64,000 bases of DNA from Spirochaetales bacterium Spiro_05 (GTDB taxonomy: Bacteria; Spirochaetota; Spirochaetia; Sphaerochaetales; Sphaerochaetaceae), in the NCBI GenBank assembly GCA_001603115.1, contig LVBG01000013.1, positions 1 to 64,000 of the forward strand, given 5' to 3'. Of this stretch, positions 18,301 to 25,977 are shown one piece after another; positions within the stretch are counted from its first letter, which is position 1, and each line of letters opens with the position of its first letter. The notes below the pieces were generated by a model that saw only the letters and a list, made by a program, of their open reading frames with translations, searched no databases and was not told where the DNA came from. The position numbers and the translations under genes are program-made.

Positions 18301-21300
18301 GCTTACTGTATAGGTGTTTGCTGCCCATTGGGCATAGAGGGTGAGGTGTTCACTTCCCATGGTGATACTGGCCTCATCAGCATAGCTGGTACCCGAGCCG
18401 TCGGCTTGGGTATTCCAGCCAGTGAAGCTGTAACCGGTAAGGGTAAAGGCATTGGCATCAAGCGTTGCCTGGTAGGTGTAGCGTATGGATTGGTCATCCA
18501 TGAAACTGCTGCCACCGTTGGGCTTGAATATGACAAGGTAGTAGGTGGGAAGCCACTTGGCATACAGTGTTTTAGCACCGGAGGATCCAGCGGCAATGGT
18601 GGTGATGGGAGTACCAGAGAAGCTAGAGGTTTCGTACCAACCCCAGAAGTCATAGTGTGTCTTGGTAGGATCATCCAAGGTGATGGAGGGGGTTGCAATG
18701 GTGTAGGAACCAGGATTCAATGCTGCATTGGTTCCCCCATCAAGATCGTACGTAATGGTGTAAGAGGTAGGCGTCCACTTGGCATAGAAAGCCTTTACGC
18801 CTGTAGAACCATTGAGAATTGAGGTAACCGGAGAACCCGAGAACGCACTGCTCGCATACCAACCATCGAAGGTGTAGTTTGGTTTGGTGGGTTCAGCCAA
18901 GGTAATAGTGGGCGTCTCTATGGTATACGTAGCAGGATTCGAACTCGCATTGGTTCCACCATTCAGGGTGTAGGTGATGGAATAGGAGTCAGCTGTCCAC
19001 TTGGCATAGAGTGTGGTATCGGCTTCAACGGTATCAGAAGCAAAGTCCCAAGCTGTGGTAAGCGCTGCTTCCTTGTACCAGCCAGAGAAGGAGTAGCCTT
19101 GCTTGGTTGGGTTGTTGGGCTTGATGACCTTCGCTTCATACTTCTGGTTTATCAGGTCACTTACACTCGACCCACCATTGCTCGCAAAGGAGACGGTGTA
19201 GGTGTTTCTGGTATAGTACAGCTTCAGGACCAGCGAGCCATTTCCTGCTATGGTGCCGCTTGCTACAGTGCTTGCATTGCTCTCATCCTTGGTGAAGCCT
19301 GTGTAGGTCTTGTAGACTGCTGTTGCAACAGTATCGGTAACCCCAGAGAGATTTTCAGTCTCAAAAAGAGTGTAGCCGGCATCATTGAGATTTTGCTTGT
19401 AGTGCTCTGTCTTGTAGGCAGTCGTGGTTTTTGCTGTCCAGCGGGCATACAACAAGTGGTTCGAAGCTGTGGCAACCGTAGAGGTTGTTTCAATCTTTGT
19501 ACCACCAGAACTGGCAGTGTACCAGCCAGACAAAGTGTAGCCATCCCTACTCGTTGTTGCCAACGATACATAGGTACTATCGTAGGTAACAGTTTTCGTT
19601 GTTGGCACTGGTGTAGTTCCACCTTGCTTGTCAAAGGTCACCGTGTAGGTTTTGGCTGTCCACTGGGCATACAGGGTAACGGTGCCAGCACCAATGGAGT
19701 AGTTTGCCTTGTCTCCATAGTTGGTACCCGTGCCGTTGGCTTGGGTATTCCAACCAGCAAAGCTGTAGCCGATACGGGTATAGCTGTTGGCAGTCAATGC
19801 GGTACTGGTCTGGTACTTCAGGTCCTGGGTGACTTGTGTTCCTGAACCACCGTTTGCATCGAAGGTGAGCCTGTACGTGTTTCGGTCATAGTAGCGCTTG
19901 AGGACGAGGGATCCGTCGGAGAGGATGGCTGCTTCTGTCAGTCGCTCACTCTTGGTGGTGTTCTCAGTGAAGCCTGAATACGTCTTGGCCTCAGAAGTAC
20001 CGGTGGTTGCTGTGGTACCGGTCTTTGCTACCGACTCTTGCAAGGTGTAGGTGGAACCATTGGTATCCTGCAGGTAGTAGTTGACGGTATAGGGGGTAGT
20101 AGTGTTGGGGGACCAATTGGCATAGAGGGAGGTATTGGTTTGGATCGTATCATTTGTGAAGTCCCAGGCTGTGGTAAGCGCTGCTTCCTTGTACCAGCCA
20201 GCAAAGGAGTAGCCTTGCTTGGTTGGGTCGTTGGGCTTGATGACCTTCGCTTCATACTTCTGGTTGGTCAGGTCACTTACACTCGATCCTCCATTGCTTG
20301 CGAAGGAGACGGTATAGGTGTTTCGGGTGTAGTACAGTTTCAGGACCAGCGAACCATCCCCTTCAATCGTGCCGCTTTTTTGGGTGCTTGCATTGCTCTC
20401 ATCCTTGGTGAAGCCTGTGTAGGTCTTGTAGACTGCTGTAGCAATAGTATCGGTAACCCCAGAAAGATTTTCAGTCTCAAACAGGGTGTAGTCATCGTTG
20501 ATTAGGTTCTGCTTGTAGTGCTCTGTCTTGTAGGCAGTCGTGGTTTTTGCTGTCCAGCGAGCGTAGAGGGTATGGTTGTCTGCGGTTGACACAGAGGTAG
20601 TGTTCTCGATCTTGGTGCCATCACTCTTTTGGGTGTACCAGCCAGCAAAGGTGTAGCCATCCTTACTCGTTGTTGCCAAGGATCCGTAGGTACTTGCATA
20701 GGTGACAGTCTTGCTGGTGGGATTCGGAGTGGTTCCACCTTGCTCGTCAAAGGTCACGGTGTAGGACCTTGGTGCCCACTGGGCATAGAGAGTGGTGTCC
20801 GTTCCGCCCATGGTGAAGTATACCTGATCTGTGTAAGAGCTGCCCAATCCATTTGCTTGGGTATTCCATGCAGTGAATGCATATCCGGTACGGGTAAATG
20901 CATTTGCATCAAGCATTGCCTGGGTATTGTAGGGTATGGCTTGGCTGGACATACTCCCACTGCCGCCGTTGGCATTGAAGATGACAGAGTAAGAATTCAG
21001 TGTCCACTTGGCATAGAAAGCCTTTGTGCCTGTTGAGCCTTGGTCGATGGAGGTAACCGGAGAGCCGGAGAACGTACTGCTCGTATACCAACCACCAAAA
21101 GTGTAATTTGTTTTGGTGGGTACAGCCAAGGTAACGGTGGGTGTCTGTATGGTATAGGAGTCAGGATTCGAGACTGCATTGGTTCCACCACTCAGGGTGT
21201 AGGTGATGGCATAGGAGTCAACAGTCCAGTGGGCATACAGCGTATGGTCAGCTTGTGTGGATACGGTGGTGGTGTTCTCGATCTTGGTGCCATCACTCAT

Positions 21301-23103
21301 TTGGGTGTACCAGCCGGTAAAGGTATACCCACTTCTCAAGGTGGTTGCCAAATCGCCGTAGGTGCTGTCATAGGTGACAGTCTTGCTGGTGGGATTCGGA
21401 GTGGTTCCACCTTGCTCGTCAAAGGTCACCGTGTAGGTTTTGGCTGTCCACTGGGCATACAGGGTAACGGTGCCAGCACCAATGGAGTAGCTTGCCTTGT
21501 CTGTATAGTTGGTACCCGTGCCGTTGGCTTGGGTATTCCAGCCAGCAAAGCTGTAGCCAGCTCGTGTGTAGCTATTTGCTGTTAGTTGGGTGCTGGTCTG
21601 GTACTTCAGGTCCTGGGTGACTTGTGTTCCAGAACCACCGTTTGCATCGAAGGTGAGGGTATAGGTGTTTCTGTCATAGTAGCGCTTGAGGACGAGGGAT
21701 CCGTCGGAGAGGATGGCTGCTTCTGTCAGCCTCTCACTCTTGGTGGTGTTCTCGGTGAAACCTGAATACGTCTTGGCTTCAGAAGTACCGGTGGTTGCTG
21801 TGGTACCGGTCTTTGCTACCGACTCTTGCAAGGTGTAGGTGGAACCATCGGTATCCTGCAGGTAGTACTTGACGGTATAGGGGGTAGTTGTGTTGGGGGA
21901 CCATTTGGCATAGAGGGTGGTATAGGTTTGGATAGTATCATTTGTGAAGTTCCAGGCTGTGGTAAGCTCGGTTTCCTTGTACCAGCCAGCAAAGGAGTAG
22001 CCTTGCTTGGTTGGGGCTGTGGGCTTTGCCATCGTTGCCCCGTAGGGTTGGTTGGTCAGGTCGCTGATCGTCGCTGTGCTGTTTGTCTGGAAGGAGACGG
22101 TGTAGATGTTTCGGGTGTAGTACAGCCTCAGGACCAGCGATCCATCCCCTGCAATCGTGCCGCTTATTTGGGTGTTTGCATTGCTCTCGTCCTTGGTGAA
22201 GCCTGGGTAGGTCTTGTATGTGGCATTCACTACTGTAGCGGTTGGGCCGCTGAGCGTTTCCAATTCTGCCTTGGAATACGTGGAGAGGTTTAGGTCCTGG
22301 GTATAGTGCTCCACCGTATAGGAGGTGGTGTTGCTTGCACCCCACTTGGCATAGAGAGTGGTGTTTTCGGTAATGGTGTCTGCCAGGAAATCCCACGGGT
22401 TGGACAGGCTTGCTTCCTTGTACCAACCAGAGAAGGTGTACCCTTGTCTGGTTGGATCATTTGGCTTGGCAATCTTTGCTCCATACTTCTGGTTGGTCAG
22501 GTCGCTTATGGTTGCAGTGCTGTTTGTTTGGAACGAAACGGTGAAGGTGTTTCTGTCGTAGTAGAGCTTCAGCACCAGCGAGCCATCGGCAAGGATGGTG
22601 CCGCTTGCAAGGGTGTTTGGATGGGTGGTGTTCTCGGTAAACCCCGCATAGATCTTGTGCACAGAGATTGCAGCAGTATTGACTGCACCACTGAGGTTCT
22701 CCGTCTCGTAGAGCGTGTAGTCGTCATTGTCTGCATTCTGGCGGTAGTACGTTGTCTTGTAGCTGGGGTTGGGGTTCCACTGTGCATACAGCACTACATC
22801 TTCTCTTGCCAGGGTGAAGGTATCACCAGGAAGATAGGCCTTTCCACTACCATCTTGCTTGGTGTTCCAATAGTTGAAGGAAAAGTTTGGTTTGATCAGG
22901 TTGCCGGTATTGCCGGCTACCGTAATGGTGGAACCCCCTTTGTGCAAGGAAACAGGGGCAGGCAGGTCACCGCTCTGGGCTCCATTTGCATCATAGGAGA
23001 AGCTGAACATGGGAGGATCGAGCTCACAGGCAAGCAGAAGCAGCACTAGCACACATGCAAGCAGAAGTAGTTTGCCAAGGGTGGGTACTGGGTTTTGCTG
23101 CAC
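15346..23103 (-). CDS. Giant lipoprotein with 25 InlB-type (Listeria-Bacteroides) repeats
   Basis: A 2585-residue surface protein starting at GTG 23103 with AGGA 8 bases upstream. Residues about 10-26 form a lipoprotein signal ending in LLLAC-E, so it is probably lipid-anchored. The body holds 25 units of about 70 to 75 residues, each built as YTVTFDxxGG, then GYTFxGWY, then LYAKW or a close variant. This is the Flg_new/InlB B-repeat pattern, a ubiquitin-like fold. Seven units carry an extra module of about 65 residues (EHYxQD ... GSLVLKLYY). After the last LYAKW a C-terminal domain of about 170 residues begins GPAGGVVFHDKG and has WFLPSVLEL and YWSSSES, as in DUF1566/Lcl-type domains. Adhesion or surface-binding is the likely role, by analogy. 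Confidence 0.88.
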   Translation of the reverse strand: MQQNPVPTLGKLLLLACVLVLLLLACELDPPMFSFSYDANGAQSGDLPAPVSLHKGGSTITVAGNTGNLIKPNFSFNYWNTKQDGSGKAYLPGDTFTLAREDVVLYAQWNPNPSYKTTYYRQNADNDDYTLYETENLSGAVNTAAISVHKIYAGFTENTTHPNTLASGTILADGSLVLKLYYDRNTFTVSFQTNSTATISDLTNQKYGAKIAKPNDPTRQGYTFSGWYKEASLSNPWDFLADTITENTTLYAKWGASNTTSYTVEHYTQDLNLSTYSKAELETLSGPTATVVNATYKTYPGFTKDESNANTQISGTIAGDGSLVLRLYYTRNIYTVSFQTNSTATISDLTNQPYGATMAKPTAPTKQGYSFAGWYKETELTTAWNFTNDTIQTYTTLYAKWSPNTTTPYTVKYYLQDTDGSTYTLQESVAKTGTTATTGTSEAKTYSGFTENTTKSERLTEAAILSDGSLVLKRYYDRNTYTLTFDANGGSGTQVTQDLKYQTSTQLTANSYTRAGYSFAGWNTQANGTGTNYTDKASYSIGAGTVTLYAQWTAKTYTVTFDEQGGTTPNPTSKTVTYDSTYGDLATTLRSGYTFTGWYTQMSDGTKIENTTTVSTQADHTLYAHWTVDSYAITYTLSGGTNAVSNPDSYTIQTPTVTLAVPTKTNYTFGGWYTSSTFSGSPVTSIDQGSTGTKAFYAKWTLNSYSVIFNANGGSGSMSSQAIPYNTQAMLDANAFTRTGYAFTAWNTQANGLGSSYTDQVYFTMGGTDTTLYAQWAPRSYTVTFDEQGGTTPNPTSKTVTYASTYGSLATTSKDGYTFAGWYTQKSDGTKIENTTSVSTADNHTLYARWTAKTTTAYKTEHYKQNLINDDYTLFETENLSGVTDTIATAVYKTYTGFTKDESNASTQKSGTIEGDGSLVLKLYYTRNTYTVSFASNGGSSVSDLTNQKYEAKVIKPNDPTKQGYSFAGWYKEAALTTAWDFTNDTIQTNTSLYANWSPNTTTPYTVNYYLQDTNGSTYTLQESVAKTGTTATTGTSEAKTYSGFTENTTKSERLTEAAILSDGSLVLKRYYDRNTYRLTFDANGGSGTQVTQDLKYQTSTALTANSYTRIGYSFAGWNTQANGTGTNYGDKANYSIGAGTVTLYAQWTAKTYTVTFDKQGGTTPVPTTKTVTYDSTYVSLATTSRDGYTLSGWYTASSGGTKIETTSTVATASNHLLYARWTAKTTTAYKTEHYKQNLNDAGYTLFETENLSGVTDTVATAVYKTYTGFTKDESNASTVASGTIAGNGSLVLKLYYTRNTYTVSFASNGGSSVSDLINQKYEAKVIKPNNPTKQGYSFSGWYKEAALTTAWDFASDTVEADTTLYAKWTADSYSITYTLNGGTNASSNPATYTIETPTITLAEPTKPNYTFDGWYASSAFSGSPVTSILNGSTGVKAFYAKWTPTSYTITYDLDGGTNAALNPGSYTIATPSITLDDPTKTHYDFWGWYETSSFSGTPITTIAAGSSGAKTLYAKWLPTYYLVIFKPNGGSSFMDDQSIRYTYQATLDANAFTLTGYSFTGWNTQADGSGTSYADEASITMGSEHLTLYAQWAANTYTVSFDGQRGAVPDPTTKRVTFGSSYGELPTTSRTGYTFAGWYTAASGGDKVESITTVSTSSNHTLYAHWTVIIYTVTFDAQSGTTPSPLIKFVTYNSTYGTLAITNRTGYTFAGWYTATSGGDKVESTTAVTTSSSHTLYAQWTAKSYAVTFDGQGGSAPNPSSKQVTFGSAYGSFATSSRDGYTLAGWYHSSIGSSSLFTESSLVALAEDHTLLAHWDAITYDIAYTLNGGTNSQDNPAHYSIESETITLAAPTRDGYDFVGWYADVNLSIPQPLIPKGSMGNKTLYAKWAVAFYSVSYELNSGTNAPGNPTVYTILENTITLLNPTRSHYTFGGWYTTSEFTGTAVTSIPSGSFGDKTFYAKWVPDSYTITYVLDGGTNASSNPPSYTIETPTITLATPTKLHYDFGGWYAASDFSESAITTIPTGSTGDITLHAKWTLTNYHVIFNANGGSGTMASQAIPYNTQANLTANVFTRTGYSFTGWNTQANGLGTSYADKALYTIGGADVNLYAQWQKNTYTLTFNKNLGTGDTVTQNLLYATSTPLTANTYIRTGYNFDGWNTQSNGLGTSYADKANYSIGAANATLYAKWKPLNISITFDEEGGTTTDPVTIYRDYNTAYDTLPTTTRTGYTFAGWWTGDNGTGTQVISTTTVTATNWHYLYAKWTPNTNTAYKVEHYQQDVSGSGYTLFETENKTGTTATQVTATAKTYADFNYNNSLSPASGTIAANGSLVLKLYYDRKTYTVTFQSNGGSAVTAYTGIRHGATISAPADPTRSGYVFNLWYADSNLTQRFEFATQTITANTTLYAKWWSGGVGDLGPAGGVVFHDKGVYSDGWRYLEAASTDVVDAYHKGETTYEWGGKTTYLYHINYTLIGTSLAIGTGEANSLAMIAALSNYSYIYSGADLCREVYRQGGYSDWFLPSVLELDKMARLTDAKAGAFTILSGVYWSSSESSSSNAYLYASAGKSYSPMPKESLFRLRAARAF
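19620..20230. repeat. Long near-identical internal repeat, copy 1
   Basis: This part of the lipoprotein gene is nearly identical, base for base, to 21400-22012, at an offset of about 1785 bases. It covers the units with PYTVNYYLQD and the DANGGSGTQV stretch. Identity at silent sites shows recent duplication or gene conversion. Confidence 0.75.
21400..22012. repeat. Long near-identical internal repeat, copy 2
   Basis: Partner of 19620-20230. The two copies have the same orientation, so recombination between them would remove or add about 1.8 kb in frame and change the repeat number of the lipoprotein. Confidence 0.75.
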
Positions 23104-23319
23104 TCAGAAATCCTCATAGTCGGTCAGTAGTCACCGTTTCACATTCGCCCTATTTCCAGCTTATGGGTGCAAAGAAAGAACGAGCAAGGTCAGGACCCCC
23201 TTGCTTGTGACATATTTATTAGGTTTTTTCTGGGTATTTCTTAGACAGTTTTGATAATATGACTGATTGTATAGGTATCTATGCTTAAAGATATGTCATA
23301 TCTTTTGGCCAACTTTGTC
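23104..23319. other. Intergenic region downstream of the GntR gene
   Basis: The upstream region of the lipoprotein gene. A perfect palindrome AAAGATATG-T-CATATCTTT (23287-23305) lies 15 bases beyond the GntR stop and could end that transcript. A second inverted pair, GCAAGG and CCTTGC (about 23183-23206), lies closer to the lipoprotein gene. No gene is seen. Confidence 0.4.
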
Positions 23320-23988
23320 TTATCTTTGGAACATCCGCCAGGCAATTGCCTCGCCCTTGAGCAGGTGGATATCCATCTCCTCTTCGGCCTTCTGCGGCTG
23401 TCTTGCCTTCATCGCATCCAGGATTGCCAGATGCTCATCCACCGTGATCACCAGGTTCTCCTTGGGGAACCGGTGCTCATAGCTCCAGAGGCGCAGCAGG
23501 TGACACTGCTCATTCACCGGCGAGGCAAGGCTGAGCAGCCGTTCATTGCCGGTGCTCTTGGCCAGCATGGTATGGAACTCTATGTCGAAGGCAATGAACT
23601 GGCTCAGGTCAATGTCCTGCTTCTTGCGCCAGACATACTGGAAGTCATACAGCTCCTGCAGCTGCTCATCGGTGGCATACCGGGCTGCAGCATTGGCTGA
23701 AAGCTTCTCCAGGTAGCGGCGGATATCGAACATATCCTGGATCTGCTGGTTGGTGGGGTTGAGCACCGCATAGCTCTTGCCGTCATACTCCACGATCCCC
23801 TGGTTGACGAGCTGCTTCAGCCCCTCGCGTATCGGGGTCATGCTGACTCCCAGCTGCTCTGCCAACGACTCAACGATCAGGCGTTCCCCACGACGAAACT
23901 TCAGGTCAAAGATCAGTTCCTTGATCGTCCGTGCCACCTCATCGCTGAGGTGCCGCTTGGCAATGGGTATCGTTGTCCGTTCAGTCAT
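23320..23988 (-). CDS. GntR-family regulator, FadR/FCD subfamily
   Basis: A 222-residue regulator. Residues 10-75 form the GntR winged helix (VARTIKELIFDLKFRRGERL, then ESLAEQLGVSMTPIREGLKQL). Residues about 85-215 are the all-helical FCD ligand domain, with the metal-site histidines in DIEFHTML, NEQCHLLRL and DEHLAILDA. It diverges from the tctCBA operon across a 498-base gap that holds three GTATAC-type palindromes, so it very likely represses that operon and responds to its substrate or a catabolite. The regulatory link is inference from position. Confidence 0.92.
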   Translation of the reverse strand: MTERTTIPIAKRHLSDEVARTIKELIFDLKFRRGERLIVESLAEQLGVSMTPIREGLKQLVNQGIVEYDGKSYAVLNPTNQQIQDMFDIRRYLEKLSANAAARYATDEQLQELYDFQYVWRKKQDIDLSQFIAFDIEFHTMLAKSTGNERLLSLASPVNEQCHLLRLWSYEHRFPKENLVITVDEHLAILDAMKARQPQKAEEEMDIHLLKGEAIAWRMFQR

Positions 23989-24117
23989 GGCACATCCCTA
24001 CTCTCTCAGGAAATTTCCTGGTGTTTACGCTCTACACTACTATATGCGATACCCCACAAATCGCAAGGCAAAACCTCACATTTGCCGGAATTCGGCAAGC
24101 CTTTTTGGACATGTGTC

Positions 24118-24127
24118 TTGTATACAA
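24118..24127. promoter_or_regulatory. GTATAC palindrome, candidate FCD-GntR operator 1
   Basis: TTGTATACAA is a perfect 10-base palindrome of the TNGT-ACNA form bound by FadR/FCD regulators. It lies 130 bases from the GntR start. Confidence 0.45.
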
Positions 24128-24230
24128 CAGGACTGATGTTCGGCTCTCTCCCCCAGGACAGGAAGTTCTTGCTGATGTGGTGTGGCAAATCCCCAAGCCA
24201 TGGAAAGAACTACTGCTAGTTAGGCATATT

Positions 24231-24240
24231 TAGTATACTA
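24231..24240. promoter_or_regulatory. GTATAC palindrome, candidate FCD-GntR operator 2
   Basis: TAGTATACTA is a perfect 10-base palindrome between the divergent genes. It shares the GTATAC core with the sites at 24118 and 24419. Confidence 0.4.
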
Positions 24241-24405
24241 TATACCCATTTCATTGGCCAGCAAAACTTTTTGATTTGTTATTCGTTATACTGTATATTT
24301 ATATACTTATTAATCCATATAACTATCTATAGGAAGCAAGTATTTTGTCTTCTTATTTTCTACTATCTAATACATTTTAGGCTCAAAAATACCCAAACAT
24401 TTTCA

Positions 24406-24434
24406 TTGACTTCAGATATTGTATACTATATTCT
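24406..24434 (+). promoter_or_regulatory. tctC promoter overlapping a GTATAC operator
   Basis: TTGACT (24406-24411) and TATTCT (24429-24434) are 17 bases apart. The third GTATAC site, TTGTATACTA (24419-24428), fills the spacer just before the -10. A repressor bound there would block RNA polymerase. A TATATT at 24427 is an alternative -10 at 15-base spacing. Confidence 0.5.
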
Positions 24435-24486
24435 AAATCTCAACCAGTACCAGTCGGTATTGCAACACACCTTTGGAGGTTCTCTC

Positions 24487-25455
24487 ATGAAGAAAATGCT
24501 GCTCGCATTGCTCCTGCTCACCACCCTCAGCCTTTCGCTCTTCGCACAAGGCGGTGCTGAACAGGCAACCTATCCCACCAAACCGATTACCATCACCATC
24601 CCCGTCTCCGCCGGCGGTGGAACCGACCTGCTCGTCCGCTCCATGACCGGTGTCCTGAAGGACATCCTCGGCCAGACCGTGAACGTAGTGAACAAGCCCG
24701 GTGCAGGAGCCGCCATCGGCTACGCCGCAGGCGCATCCGACAAACCCGACGGCTACAGCGTCACCTCGATGCTCGCCGAGCTCATCACCACCCCGCAGGT
24801 TGCCCAGGTGAACTTCTCCTACGAGAGCTTCATCCCGGTGTGCAACATCAACAGTGAGTGCGCCACCATCACCGTTCGTGCTGATGCTCCCTATGACACC
24901 CTTGAGGAGATGATCGCATACGCAAAAGCCAACCCCGGCTCGATCTCCTTCGGCAACAGCGGCGTCGGCGGCATCTGGCACTTCATTGCAGCAGCAGTAG
25001 CTTCCTCCACCGGTATGGAAGTGACCCACGTTCCCTTCGAAGGCGGCGGTACCGCAGTCACCGCTCTTGCCGGTGGCCACGTGGACGCAGTCCCCGTAAC
25101 CCCGCAGGAAGTTGAGGTACAGGTGAAGGCAGGTAGGGCCAAGGTCCTTGCAGTGCTCGCTCCCGAGCGTGTCGCTTCCCTTCCCAACGTCCCCACCGCC
25201 AAGGAACTGGGCTATGATGATCTCTCATTCAGCATCTTCCGCGGTTTCGGTGTGCCCCTCAACACCCCCGACCACATCGTACAGACTCTCAGCAACGCGT
25301 TTGAGAAAGCTCTTGCCGACCCCGCTGTCACCAAGTTCATGGAAGAACGCCACTTCACCAAGGACTTCCAGACCGGTGCAGAGCTCGGCGAGCTCATGGC
25401 TCGCGAAGAGAAGATCTATGCAGAAATGGCCAAGCAGCTTGGTCTGAAGAAGTAA
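24487..25455 (+). CDS. tctC: Tripartite tricarboxylate transporter, substrate-binding protein
   Basis: A 322-residue periplasmic binding protein of the TctC/Bug family. The start at 24487 (MKKMLL) has GGAGG 8 bases upstream and gives a signal peptide cut near LFAQ-GG; the longer open frame is not family sequence. Family motifs are YPTKPITITIPVSAGGGTD (29-47), the ligand loop NKPGAGAAIG (72-81), GNSGVGG and the LAGGHVDA segment. It captures a carboxylate and delivers it to TctAB. The substrate cannot be read. Expression of this first gene is probably higher than of the membrane genes because of the hairpin after it. Confidence 0.95.
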   Translation: MKKMLLALLLLTTLSLSLFAQGGAEQATYPTKPITITIPVSAGGGTDLLVRSMTGVLKDILGQTVNVVNKPGAGAAIGYAAGASDKPDGYSVTSMLAELITTPQVAQVNFSYESFIPVCNINSECATITVRADAPYDTLEEMIAYAKANPGSISFGNSGVGGIWHFIAAAVASSTGMEVTHVPFEGGGTAVTALAGGHVDAVPVTPQEVEVQVKAGRAKVLAVLAPERVASLPNVPTAKELGYDDLSFSIFRGFGVPLNTPDHIVQTLSNAFEKALADPAVTKFMEERHFTKDFQTGAELGELMAREEKIYAEMAKQLGLKK

Positions 25456-25470
25456 CTGTCAAATACCAGA

Positions 25471-25504
25471 GGAGAGGGGCAGTCACACCACTGCCCCTTC
25501 TCTT
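25471..25504 (+). terminator. Hairpin between tctC and tctB
   Basis: AGAGGGGCAG pairs with CTGCCCCTTCTCT across a short loop, followed by TTCTCTTC. No long U-run is present. It probably acts as a partial terminator or mRNA stabiliser that raises tctC over tctBA, a common arrangement for binding-protein genes. Confidence 0.5.
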
Positions 25505-25522
25505 CGCTATGTGGAGTGCAAT

Positions 25523-25966
25523 ATGACAACCATCAGTCGTATCTTTTCCTCGGCCATGATCGCCCTTGGCCTGTATGTAATCCTGACAGCCCGCACCTTT
25601 CCAGAAGGGACCGGCGGGGTGCTCGGCCCCGGGTTTTTCCCTATCCTGCTGGGCATTTTGCTGATCGGGCTCTCAGCCCTACAGCTCTTCAACACACGCA
25701 AGGAGAAGGCAGTAGCCACTGCTTTCCTCACCGAGTCTACCAAGCGCGTGCTTTTTGCCTGCCTGATCATCATCGGCTATATGGCAGGTATTGCCATCCT
25801 GGGCTTTCTCATCTCCACCCCCCTCTTCCTCTTCGGCATCATGTGGTTCTTCTCGGTGCGTAAGTGGAGCACCCTTCTGATCAGCAGCATAGCAACCACC
25901 GCAGTGCTGTACTTCGTATTTCTGAAATTCCTGTCGGTCAGTCTTCCCGCCGGCATACTCTTCTAG
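25523..25966 (+). CDS. tctB: Tripartite tricarboxylate transporter, small membrane subunit
   Basis: A 147-residue protein with four hydrophobic segments, the TctB layout. FPEGTGGVLGPGFFPILLG in the first third is the family signature. The start at 25523 (MTTISR) is preferred over 25511 because GTGGAG lies at RBS distance. It works with TctA in the inner membrane and is 11 bases ahead of tctA. Confidence 0.9.
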   Translation: MTTISRIFSSAMIALGLYVILTARTFPEGTGGVLGPGFFPILLGILLIGLSALQLFNTRKEKAVATAFLTESTKRVLFACLIIIGYMAGIAILGFLISTPLFLFGIMWFFSVRKWSTLLISSIATTAVLYFVFLKFLSVSLPAGILF

Positions 25967-25977
25967 GAGGCACCGAT

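Noticed and set aside
15346..23103. CRISPR-like or tandem DNA repeat array
   Set aside because: The repetition is coding and of about 220 bases per unit with one open frame throughout. There are no short identical repeats with spacers.
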